Of a stretch of DNA of 6,691 bases, positions 1 to 6,609 are shown piece by piece (the stretch's first letter is position 1; each line of letters starts with the position of its first letter). The notes beneath the pieces were generated by a model that worked only from the letters and a program-made list of their open reading frames with translations, did no database searches and was not told where the DNA came from. The DNA is taken from the NCBI GenBank assembly GCA_031278675.1, contig JAITJY010000041.1, positions 1 to 6,691 of the forward strand, given 5' to 3'. The position numbers and the translations under genes were made by a program. This stretch comes from Bifidobacteriaceae bacterium (GTDB lineage: Bacteria > Actinomycetota > Actinomycetes > Actinomycetales > WQXJ01).

Positions 1-2616
1 GCCGCGCCGGCCGCCGGCAACCCGGCGACCGGCCTGGGAGCGGTGCTGACAGCTACCGCAGCTTCGGCCGCAGGAGCGGCCGGACTGATCGCGCGGTACC
101 TGCGCCAAGCTCACATTGCCCGGTCCGTCCCGTGGGACCAGATGGCTGTCCTGGTCCGGACCGGCGGACAGGTGGCCCAGCTACGGTCCAGCCTGACCGG
201 GGCAGGCGTGCCGGTGCATGTGCCCGGGTCCGAGGTACTGTCCACCGACCAGGCGGCGGTCGCACCGCTGATCCAAGCAATGAGGAGCGCAGCCGAACCG
301 GCCGCGCTGACGCCGCAGGTCGCCGTCACCTTGCTGACATCGGTGATCGGTGGTCTAGACGCCGCCGAACTGCGGGTCCTGCGCCGCGCACTAGTCCGGG
401 CGGCGGCGCACCGGGGGCTAGAAGCAACCTCGGACGAGTTGCTGGTCGGCGTCCTCAGCGGGGCCCCTCCGGGGCCAGACCCCACCCGGGCCCCCGGGGC
501 TGACGGCGCCCTCAACCCAGCGAGCGGCGCAGCCGCAGCAGAACAATCGCTGGGCGAACCCCGCGCAGGTGGTCTAGCCGCTGAGCCTGCGTTGCCGGAC
601 GGGGCGTGGCCTGTGCGTCGCCTGGTGGATTGGACCGGGCTGTTGGACGCCGCGCGGGAGGACGGGTTGGCGCCCGGGATCGCGGATCGTGTGAACAGGT
701 TGGCTCGGGCACTGGCGGCCGGTCGGGCCGAAGCGGACACTGGGGGTGCGCCCAGTGGGATGGTGCTGTGGGCTGTGTGGGACGGCATCGGGCTAGGGGA
801 AACGTGGCAGGAGATGGCGTTGCGCGGCGGGCCCGCCGGTGTGCGCGCGGACAGCGACCTCGATGCGGTGCTGGCTCTGTTCGCGGCGGCCAACCGGCAC
901 GATGCGCGGCGGCCCGGCTCCGGCGTGGGCGGATTCCTCGACTATTTGGCGGCGCAGGAAGTGCCGAGCGACACCATTGCACCGCATGCGCCGAGGGTCG
1001 GCAAAGTGACCGTATCTACTGTGGCGGGCGCCGTAGGTCACGAATGGGATGTTGTGGCGCTGGCCGGCTTGGAGGAAGGCGTGTGGCCTGACCTGCGGTT
1101 ACGCGACACGCTGCTCGGCGCGGGGCAACTCGCGGACCTGGTCAGCGCCGGCCTGACCGCGCTCGATCCGGTGGAGCGGCGCCGGGCGGTCGCGGAAGAT
1201 GAGACTCGGCTCCTGGTGCTCGCTGCGACCCGAGCGCGCCGCGAGCTACTGGCGGTCGCCGTGGACAATGATGAGGATCAGCCGTCGCGGTTCTTCGAAT
1301 GGCTGGCGGGCGGGCCGCCGGATGCGGGCGGGCTTGCGGCAGGTCTGGTCGGCGGGCTTACGGCTGGTTTGGGGGGCGGGGGTGATGCGCTCATCGGCGG
1401 CTGGCAGGTCCCGTTTGACTTGCGCGGTGTGGTCGCGGCGGCTCGGGCCAGGTTGGTTCCCGCGAAGGCGCCGCCGGGGAGTTTAGCTGAGCGCGATCCG
1501 GTAACGGGTTTGGACGAACAACGGCCAGCGGTGCCGGATGCGTCCGCCGCAGCAGTGTTGGCGATCCTGGCCGCGCTCGGTGTTGACGGCGCAGACCCGG
1601 CGGTCTGGCCAGGGCTGTTACCGCAGTCCACAGATGCACCGTTATTCCCGGCGGAGCGGGAGCCGACGCTCAGCCCATCCGCGTTGGAACGGCTCGCGGA
1701 CTGCCCCCTTAGCTGGGCGCTGGGGCGCGTCGGCGGGACGGTCGCGGTTGGGGCCGCAGCGAACCTCGGCACACTGATCCACAGCCTGGCAGAAGAGTTC
1801 GGGACGCCCGAACAACTGTCGCAGTATCCGCGATTGGACGGCCTCAAAGGGGAACTCACGCGGCGGCTCGAAGAGCGCTGGAGTGAGCTTGGTCTGGAAG
1901 ACAACTACACCAACCGCGGACTCGCGCTGCGGGCCCGCAACATGGTCCAGAACCTGGCGTCCTACCTTGACGGATGCCGTGACTTGGCCTATGTCGCCGT
2001 TGAAGCCCGGTTTGGGTGGGGGCCGAACCGGCCCGGGGAGCGGGCCGGCGAACAGCCCGGGGAACAATCTGGAACGCGGTCTGGGAAACAGTCTGGTGAG
2101 CAGGCCGGGGCCGGGCCGGGGGCGGAGCTTGGGGCCGGGCCGGGGGCGGAGCTTGGGGCAGGGCTTGGGGCGCAGCCCGGGGAACCTCGCCGGGGCTTGC
2201 CGGTCGCCTTGCGAGGCAAGGTGGACCGCATTGAGCGGGATGCGACCGGAGCCACCCAGGTGGTGGACTTCAAGACAGGCGCCTCAGTGCCAACGGCGCA
2301 AAGCGCCAAGCGGAATCCGCAACTCGGGGCCTACCAGGCCGCCTTGGCCGCTGGCCTAGTGGAAGGTTTCGCACCCACCGAGGCCGACGGAGCCAAACTG
2401 GTCTACCTGGATCACGTCGTACGCGGCCAAGTCAAACAACTACACCAGTCCGCGCTCAATTCGGCCGAGCCCTGGTTGGACCAGTTCCTGGCAGACTGCC
2501 GCACAACAGTGGGACGCTCATGGTTCGAGGCGCACCCCAGCCCACGAACCTGCGCCAACTGCGCCGTGATTGGGTCATGCCCAGCGCTAAACCAAGGCAA
2601 GCAGGTGACGCCATGA
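1..2616 (+). CDS. adnA: AdnA, helicase-nuclease subunit (5' end outside window)
   Basis: This is the C-terminal part of the AdnA subunit of the AdnAB double-strand-break resection motor-nuclease. The frame is open from base 1, so the GTG at 43 is probably internal, and the Walker A and DExx motifs lie upstream. Numbering from 43, residues 12-80 resemble the motor segment that precedes domain 2B (AVLVRT, AGVPV). Residues 323-350 are motif V, which is degenerate, and 387-400 are motif VI with TRA and Arg397. The nuclease domain starts near 545. It shows Cys554, GTLIH with His580, VDR Asp728, DFK Asp742/Lys744, and QxxxY Gln760/Tyr764. Cys837, Cys840 and Cys846 complete the C-xn-C-x2-C-x5-C pattern of iron-sulfur nucleases such as AddB, so the nuclease looks intact. 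Low-complexity inserts lie at 457-606, 1309-1401 and 2035-2190. The stop overlaps the adnB start. Assignment to AdnA rather than another UvrD/RecB fusion rests on gene order and on remembered family similarity. Confidence 0.92.
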   Translation, partial: AAPAAGNPATGLGAVLTATAASAAGAAGLIARYLRQAHIARSVPWDQMAVLVRTGGQVAQLRSSLTGAGVPVHVPGSEVLSTDQAAVAPLIQAMRSAAEPAALTPQVAVTLLTSVIGGLDAAELRVLRRALVRAAAHRGLEATSDELLVGVLSGAPPGPDPTRAPGADGALNPASGAAAAEQSLGEPRAGGLAAEPALPDGAWPVRRLVDWTGLLDAAREDGLAPGIADRVNRLARALAAGRAEADTGGAPSGMVLWAVWDGIGLGETWQEMALRGGPAGVRADSDLDAVLALFAAANRHDARRPGSGVGGFLDYLAAQEVPSDTIAPHAPRVGKVTVSTVAGAVGHEWDVVALAGLEEGVWPDLRLRDTLLGAGQLADLVSAGLTALDPVERRRAVAEDETRLLVLAATRARRELLAVAVDNDEDQPSRFFEWLAGGPPDAGGLAAGLVGGLTAGLGGGGDALIGGWQVPFDLRGVVAAARARLVPAKAPPGSLAERDPVTGLDEQRPAVPDASAAAVLAILAALGVDGADPAVWPGLLPQSTDAPLFPAEREPTLSPSALERLADCPLSWALGRVGGTVAVGAAANLGTLIHSLAEEFGTPEQLSQYPRLDGLKGELTRRLEERWSELGLEDNYTNRGLALRARNMVQNLASYLDGCRDLAYVAVEARFGWGPNRPGERAGEQPGEQSGTRSGKQSGEQAGAGPGAELGAGPGAELGAGLGAQPGEPRRGLPVALRGKVDRIERDATGATQVVDFKTGASVPTAQSAKRNPQLGAYQAALAAGLVEGFAPTEADGAKLVYLDHVVRGQVKQLHQSALNSAEPWLDQFLADCRTTVGRSWFEAHPSPRTCANCAVIGSCPALNQGKQVTP
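457..606 (+). other. Low-complexity Ala/Gly/Pro insert in AdnA motor
   Basis: This stretch of about 50 codons encodes mostly Ala, Gly, Pro and Glu (GAPPGPDPTRAPGADG and onward). It separates two segments that look like normal AdnA 2B-domain helices: one ends in SDELLVGVLS and the other begins with AWPVRRLVDW. No clear tandem unit is visible. It is probably a disordered surface loop; the boundaries are approximate. Confidence 0.6.
1309..1401 (+). other. Gly/Leu/Ala-rich loop after AdnA motif VI
   Basis: About 31 codons encode alternating Gly-Gly/Ala-Gly-Leu units (GGLAAGLVGGLTAGLGGGG). They directly follow the conserved DQPSRFFEWL segment that closes motif VI and precede GWQVPFDLRGVVAAAR. DNA-level repetition is weak (related ggcgggctt and gctggttt pieces). 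This is probably a flexible segment between motor and nuclease modules. Confidence 0.55.
2035..2190 (+). repeat. 13-unit Gly-x-x-x tetrapeptide array in AdnA nuclease
   Basis: Thirteen consecutive 12-base units each encode a tetrapeptide beginning with Gly: GERA, GEQP, GEQS, GTRS, GKQS, GEQA, GAGP, GAEL, GAGP, GAEL, GAGL, GAQP, GEPR. Within it, a 24-base unit is perfectly duplicated at 2107-2130 and 2131-2154, with a degraded third copy from 2155. The first half is Glu/Gln/Ser-rich and the second half is Ala/Pro/Leu-rich. The array lies between the strand YVAVEARFGW and LRGKVDRIE, which carries the Asp728 nuclease residue. It therefore extends a loop of the RecB-like fold without interrupting a catalytic motif. 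Confidence 0.9.
2603..2608 (+). promoter_or_regulatory. Ribosome binding site for adnB
   Basis: AGGTGA lies inside the last codons of adnA, ending four bases before the ATG at 2613. It resembles a Shine-Dalgarno sequence, and with the ATGA overlap it favours 2613 as the adnB start over the in-frame ATGs at 2520 and 2577. Those two have no comparable site and would overlap the adnA cysteine-cluster codons. Confidence 0.55.
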
Positions 2617-5600
2617 CCGCCCAGTTCACTCCCCAAGGACTAGCTGACCAGGTCAGCCGGACCATCCGGCCCAGCCAACGAATCCTCCTAACTGAAGAAC
2701 AGGCCCAGGTGATTGGTTCGCCGTTGGCCTCCAGCCTGGTCGTGGCCGGCGCCGGGTCCGGCAAGACCTTCGTCATGGCACTGCGCACCGTCTACCTGGT
2801 GGCCAACGGCCTGGTCCAACCCGAACAGATCCTGGGCCTCACCTTCACCCGCAAGGCCGCCGCCGAACTGAACCAGCGGGTCAGGGCCATGCTCGGCGCC
2901 CTACCGGGCGCACTGCGCGGCGGAGAACACGCAGGCTGGCCGGTGATCTCCACTTACAACGCCTACGCCGCTGGAATTGTGCGCAACTACGGCCTACAAC
3001 TCGGGCTCAACCCGGACGCCAGGGTCTTGACCGAAGCCCAAAAGTGGGAACTGGCCCACCAGCTAGTCGAAGCCTGGGACGGCAATCCGGACCCGCGACC
3101 ATCGGCCGACACGTTGACCCGAGAGTTGCTGGACATGGCCAACCAATGCTCGGACAACCTGGTCACCGGTGCGCAGTTCACCCGTAAGGTCGAAGCGATC
3201 ATCGAAGACCTGGACAACAAACCCGCAGGGATCGGCGCGAGCGGCCGGAAGAAAAGCGCCAAGCCGCCAGCCATCAAGAGCGCGATCAGTCAACTCTCCG
3301 CGAAACTCTGGGCTGGCGGTCTGATCAGCCAATACGCCGCCAGCAAAGCTTGCGCCAACGCGATGGACTTCGCCGACCAACTCGCCTGGGCCGGCCGGAT
3401 AGCCGCCCAGGATGGCTCGGCGGCGGCCGCCGCCGAACGCGCCGCCTACAAAGCCGTCTTGTTGGATGAGTTCCAGGACACCTCCGTCCTCCAGATCCGC
3501 TTCTTGTCAGCGCTGTTCAGGAACACCCCCGTGATGGCCGTGGGTGATCCGAACCAGGCGATCTACGGCTGGCGCGGAGCCTCAGCCGGGTCGTTGCCCC
3601 AGTTCCTGGAGGCCTTCGCGAGCCCCAGTGACCAGCCTGCACCAGCCGTCACCCTTTCGGACAGTACTGACGCGAGCGGGGCGACCAGGCCAAACACCGC
3701 CGTAGCCGCCGCCCAGGGGACAGCTGCGCCCAGCGTATTGACCTTGAGCGTGGCTCGGCGCAATGATCACGCCATTCTTGATGCGGCCAACCTGATCGCC
3801 GATCCGCTCCGCGAGGAACTAACGGAGTCACTGGCCAGACGCCTCAGCAACGGAGGAGCATTCGTGTTGCCGCGCCTGCAGCCAAGACCCGACGCCGGCC
3901 CCGGCGATCTCCGGGCCGCCTATTTCACAACCGAAGCGGAAGAAGCCGACTACATTGCGGGTTTTCTCCGCGAACAATGGGCCGGGCAACTCAATGCCGC
4001 AGGCGAACTGCGGTCAGCCTGCGTCTTGGTCCGGACCAAGAGCGCCGGCCAGGCCATCGCCGCAGCGCTCGAAGAAGCTGGCCTGCCGTGCCGGTTGGTG
4101 CAAGGCGGCGGCCTGCTCGAAGTCCCCGAAGTCCGCGATGTGGTCGCGGCGTTAGCCGCCAGCCAGGACCTGACCAGGGGAGACGCATTCATGCGGTTGG
4201 CCGCATCGCCCCGGCTGGGCCTAGGGATTGCCGATCTGAACGCACTCGCGCGCACCGCCGCCCGCGCGGCGCCTAACGGCACTGAACTCGTCCCCCTCGA
4301 CCTGGTGGACGGTCTAGCACGCGGTTCGCTAGATGCGGCCGAGACCGGACTAAGCCGCCCCGGCGCCGCACGGCTGACCCGTCTGGGCGAGGCGCTGGGG
4401 CGGATCCGGACGGCATCGTCCTATTTGATGTTGCCGGAACTGGTGTTGGCTGCGGAACGAGCGCTGGGGCTCGACATAGATCTCCTGGCGAAAGGCGGAG
4501 CGGGAGGCCGGGCCCAGATAGACCGGCTGGTCAGCGAGGCGCACAACTATGCGCGGGGGCAGGACGGAGCAACCCTGGGCGGGTTTATCGGCTGGCTGGA
4601 AGCCGAAGAGCGGCTCAGCGACGGCTTGGGCAAAGCCAACCAGATCGCAGAGGTGGGCGTGGTCGAGGTCCTCACCATCCACGCGGCCAAGGGCCTCGAG
4701 CGGGACGTGGTCGTGGTGCCGGGCTTGGCCGAGGGCACCCTGCCCAGCGTGCCGTTCGACAAAGCACAGGCCCGGGCCAAGTCGGCTGATCAGGCCACGG
4801 ACGTCGCCTCGGCATCCCCGGTGGACGATGCCGTCCCGCCCCTCGACAAAGCACAGGCCCGGGCCAAGTCGGCTGATCAGGCCACGGACGTCGCTGCGGC
4901 ATCCCCGGTGGACGATGCCGCCCCGCCCCTCGACGCTCCACGCTCCGCCCGCGCTTGGCTCTCGGGGGATAAGCGGGTTGGCGGAACCGGCGGCCTGCCG
5001 TGGGAGCTGCGGCTGGACTGCTCAGAGTTGCCGCAGTTCAACCACTGGGCGGCCGCAGATGTGGTCGAGTTGCAAGTCCAACTTGACGAGTTCTCGCGTC
5101 GGGCTGGAGCGCATGCCCTGGCCGAGGACCGGCGTCTCGCCTATGTGGCTCTGACCAGGGCAAAGACGCATCTTCTGCTGACCGGTAGCTGGCTCGCCGG
5201 GGGCAGAAAAACCCCGCAACCGCCGTCACAGTTCCTGAGGGAACTGACCGACGGCCACGCCGGTAGCCCCCTAGTAACCCCAGAAGTCTGGGCCGCCGCG
5301 CCGGCCCCGCCGGCCTCCGGCCACGATCCGGGCAGCGCTGTCGCGTCGGCTCCGGCTGCGCCCGGTGACGGGCCGGCCGGCGGCGTGCCGGGTATTGATG
5401 GCTCGGCGGGTGGCGAAGCCCGAGTTGGCGGCGCGGTCGCGTCGGCTCCGGCTGGGCCCGGTGACGGGCCGGTCGGCGGTGTGCCGGTCGGCGGTGTGTC
5501 GGGTATTGATGGCTCGGCGGGTGGCGAAGCCCGGGTCGGCGGTGCGGTGGCGTCGGCTGCGGCTGCGCCCGGTGACGGGCCGGTCGGCGGTGTGCCGGGC

Positions 5601-6497
5601 CTGTCGTCGGCGGCATCGGCGGCATCGGCGGAGAGCTTCCCAATCTGGCCCGTACCGGACCCGCTCGGCGTGCGGGGTCCGGCGTTGCACGCAGCAGCCG
5701 ATGCGGTCAGGGCCGCGATGAGCGACCTGGCCGGGGCGCGCGGCGCGAATAACCCTTTGACCAGGGATGATGCGGTGGCCTACCTGACGGCCTTGGGCGA
5801 CCCGTTGGCATTGGATGCCGCGCTGTTGCTCGCGGAGGAGGGCCGGGCGCAGGACGCGGCGACGGTTTCCCTGCCGGAGCAGATGGCCGCGACCACGCTG
5901 GTCGCGTTGGCAGACGAGCCTGCGGCGCAGGCCAGCCAACTCCGGCGCCCGATTCCACGGCGGCCCAGCCGCGGGGCAGCAATTGGTGCCCAGTTCCACG
6001 CTCGTGTGGCGTTGGAATTGGCGCACCATGCGGGCGAGGTTGGCTACCAGGGCAGACTGGATGACTCCGAACTGGCTGCGGCGTCGGCGGATGCCGCAGT
6101 GGACGCCGCCGTCGAGCGTTTGATGAATGCGTGGCGCGCCTCCGACTGGTTGAGTGGGGCTTACCGCGTCTGGGCGGTCGAGGCGCCGGTCGTGCTCGAC
6201 TTCATGGGTCATACCGTGGCGGCCCGCGTCGACGCGGTCTTCGAGGATCGTTCCGGGAACTTGGTGGTAGTCGACTGGAAGACGGAACACAGCCGCGCTG
6301 GCCAGGTCGATCCGCGCCATGCCGGCCAGGTCTGTTTCTATCAGGCCGCGCTGGCCCGCAGCCGTGGCATAGCCCCGGATGCGGTCAGGGGCTATGTCCA
6401 CTACGTCCCGGACAACCTAACCCTGGCGGTAACCTACGACCCCACCTACCTAGCCCGCCTAACCTCCCTCCTCAGCCCGCAGTCCGCCCCGGCGTGA
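2613..6497 (+). CDS. adnB: AdnB, lead motor and nuclease subunit of AdnAB
   Basis: This is a complete 1294-residue fusion of a UvrD/Rep-type 3'-5' helicase and a RecB-type nuclease, expected to partner AdnA in DNA end resection. Motor motifs in order: Q motif near Thr27-Gln30; Walker A GAGSGKT 46-52 (Lys51); Ia LTFTRKAAAEL; II LLDEFQDT with Asp285/Glu286; III VGDPNQAIYGWRGA 310-323; IV VARRN 380-384; V TIHAAKGLE with His690/Lys693; VI RLAYVALTRAK with Arg849. A linker (about 885-1010) leads to WPVPDPLG and the nuclease: His1129 (GAQFH), Asp1207 (VDAVFE), Asp1221/Lys1223 (DWK), Gln1239/Tyr1243 (QVCFY). There is no C-terminal CxxC, so no iron-sulfur cluster is expected here. ATG at 2613 was chosen for the ATGA overlap and the Shine-Dalgarno. 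Mycobacterial AdnB, from memory, is about 1100 residues; the excess lies in inserts at 3618-3728, 4758-4931 and the linker. It is probably co-transcribed and translationally coupled with adnA. Confidence 0.95.
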   Translation: MTAQFTPQGLADQVSRTIRPSQRILLTEEQAQVIGSPLASSLVVAGAGSGKTFVMALRTVYLVANGLVQPEQILGLTFTRKAAAELNQRVRAMLGALPGALRGGEHAGWPVISTYNAYAAGIVRNYGLQLGLNPDARVLTEAQKWELAHQLVEAWDGNPDPRPSADTLTRELLDMANQCSDNLVTGAQFTRKVEAIIEDLDNKPAGIGASGRKKSAKPPAIKSAISQLSAKLWAGGLISQYAASKACANAMDFADQLAWAGRIAAQDGSAAAAAERAAYKAVLLDEFQDTSVLQIRFLSALFRNTPVMAVGDPNQAIYGWRGASAGSLPQFLEAFASPSDQPAPAVTLSDSTDASGATRPNTAVAAAQGTAAPSVLTLSVARRNDHAILDAANLIADPLREELTESLARRLSNGGAFVLPRLQPRPDAGPGDLRAAYFTTEAEEADYIAGFLREQWAGQLNAAGELRSACVLVRTKSAGQAIAAALEEAGLPCRLVQGGGLLEVPEVRDVVAALAASQDLTRGDAFMRLAASPRLGLGIADLNALARTAARAAPNGTELVPLDLVDGLARGSLDAAETGLSRPGAARLTRLGEALGRIRTASSYLMLPELVLAAERALGLDIDLLAKGGAGGRAQIDRLVSEAHNYARGQDGATLGGFIGWLEAEERLSDGLGKANQIAEVGVVEVLTIHAAKGLERDVVVVPGLAEGTLPSVPFDKAQARAKSADQATDVASASPVDDAVPPLDKAQARAKSADQATDVAAASPVDDAAPPLDAPRSARAWLSGDKRVGGTGGLPWELRLDCSELPQFNHWAAADVVELQVQLDEFSRRAGAHALAEDRRLAYVALTRAKTHLLLTGSWLAGGRKTPQPPSQFLRELTDGHAGSPLVTPEVWAAAPAPPASGHDPGSAVASAPAAPGDGPAGGVPGIDGSAGGEARVGGAVASAPAGPGDGPVGGVPVGGVSGIDGSAGGEARVGGAVASAAAAPGDGPVGGVPGLSSAASAASAESFPIWPVPDPLGVRGPALHAAADAVRAAMSDLAGARGANNPLTRDDAVAYLTALGDPLALDAALLLAEEGRAQDAATVSLPEQMAATTLVALADEPAAQASQLRRPIPRRPSRGAAIGAQFHARVALELAHHAGEVGYQGRLDDSELAAASADAAVDAAVERLMNAWRASDWLSGAYRVWAVEAPVVLDFMGHTVAARVDAVFEDRSGNLVVVDWKTEHSRAGQVDPRHAGQVCFYQAALARSRGIAPDAVRGYVHYVPDNLTLAVTYDPTYLARLTSLLSPQSAPA
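3618..3728 (+). other. Low-complexity insert between AdnB motifs III and IV
   Basis: About 37 codons encode a Ser/Thr/Ala/Pro-rich stretch (SPSDQPAPAVTLSDSTDASG and onward) between PQFLEAF, just after motif III, and SVLTLSVARRN, which carries motif IV. In related helicases this connection is usually short. No tandem repeat is evident, and the boundaries are approximate. Confidence 0.6.
4758..4931 (+). repeat. Tandem 87-bp duplication inside AdnB motor
   Basis: Two head-to-tail 87-base copies (4758-4844 and 4845-4931) encode 29 residues each, starting DKAQARAKSADQATDV and ending in DD-A-x-PPL. By direct comparison they differ at three bases only, causing Ser to Ala and Val to Ala changes plus one silent change. 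The pair corresponds to residues 716-744 and 745-773. It falls between motif V (His690) and motif VI (Arg849), so it should project from motor domain 2A or its connection. The frame is kept because 87 is a multiple of three. Confidence 0.97.
5337..5600 (+). repeat. Degenerate 96/111-bp repeat in AdnB motor-nuclease linker
   Basis: Three copies of a Gly/Ala/Pro-rich unit start with AVASAPA or AVASAAA followed by PGDGP-x-GGVP. Unit 1 is 5337-5432 (96 bases), unit 2 is 5433-5543 (111 bases), and partial unit 3 is 5544-5600. Unit 2 is longer because 15 bases encoding VGGVP/VGGVS are doubled (5472-5486 and 5487-5501, one mismatch). The segments 5400-5486 and 5511-5597 match at 81 of 87 bases by eye. 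A small (gcggcatcg) doublet follows at 5610-5627. Everything stays in frame. This is the linker between helicase and nuclease. Confidence 0.9.
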
Positions 6498-6541
6498 GCT
6501 GGGCCTCGACAACCAACGGGTCTGGGTTTACGGTCAACACA

Positions 6542-6559
6542 GCGCGTCCTCTTACGCGC
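6542..6559. terminator. Small hairpin, first of a tandem pair
   Basis: GCGCGT (6542-6547) and ACGCGC (6554-6559) are perfect inverted repeats around a 6-base loop (CCTCTT). The hairpin lies 45 bases after the adnB stop. It has no T-run after it and is short, so alone it would be a weak terminator. Confidence 0.35.
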
Positions 6560-6562
6560 GAC

Positions 6563-6601
6563 GGCCGCCCGGCGGATCTCTTGCTGAAGCGCCGGGCGGC
6601 C
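6563..6601. terminator. Strong GC hairpin after adnB, probable terminator without U-tract
   Basis: GGCCGCCCGGCG (6563-6574) pairs perfectly with CGCCGGGCGGCC (6590-6601), giving a 12-bp all-GC stem with a 15-base loop. A further AC/GT pairing is possible with one bulged C. No T-rich tract follows on either strand, as is common for actinobacterial terminators. The position 65 bases after adnB suggests it ends the adnAB transcript. It could work in both directions if a convergent gene follows. Confidence 0.65.
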
Positions 6602-6609
6602 CGTCAAAG

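Noticed and set aside
111..893. 260-codon minus-strand open frame opposite adnA
   Set aside because: Composition is Ser/Ala/Pro/Arg-rich and low in complexity, with no motif. It lies entirely over conserved AdnA motor sequence and is a GC-driven shadow.
1278..1904. 208-codon minus-strand open frame opposite the AdnA motor-nuclease junction
   Set aside because: It is Ser/Pro/Ala-rich with no domain signal, and it overlaps AdnA motif and cysteine codons that are clearly under coding constraint on the plus strand.
2035..2190. Collagen-like repeat in AdnA
   Set aside because: The Gly period is four residues, not three, so a collagen triple helix is not expected.
2520..2612. Upstream 31-codon extension of AdnB from ATG at 2520
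   Set aside because: It would translate the adnA cysteine-cluster region in another frame; no ribosome binding site is evident and the ATGA overlap at 2613 is the usual coupled start.
4758..4931. CRISPR-like array from the 87-bp repeats
   Set aside because: The copies are directly adjacent with no spacers, are in frame within a gene and number only two.
5271..6401. Long open frame of 376 codons on the minus strand opposite adnB
   Set aside because: It is antisense to the linker and nuclease coding region, is Arg/His/Pro-rich as expected for a shadow frame in GC-rich DNA, and shows no recognisable domain. The plus-strand frame has clear catalytic motifs.
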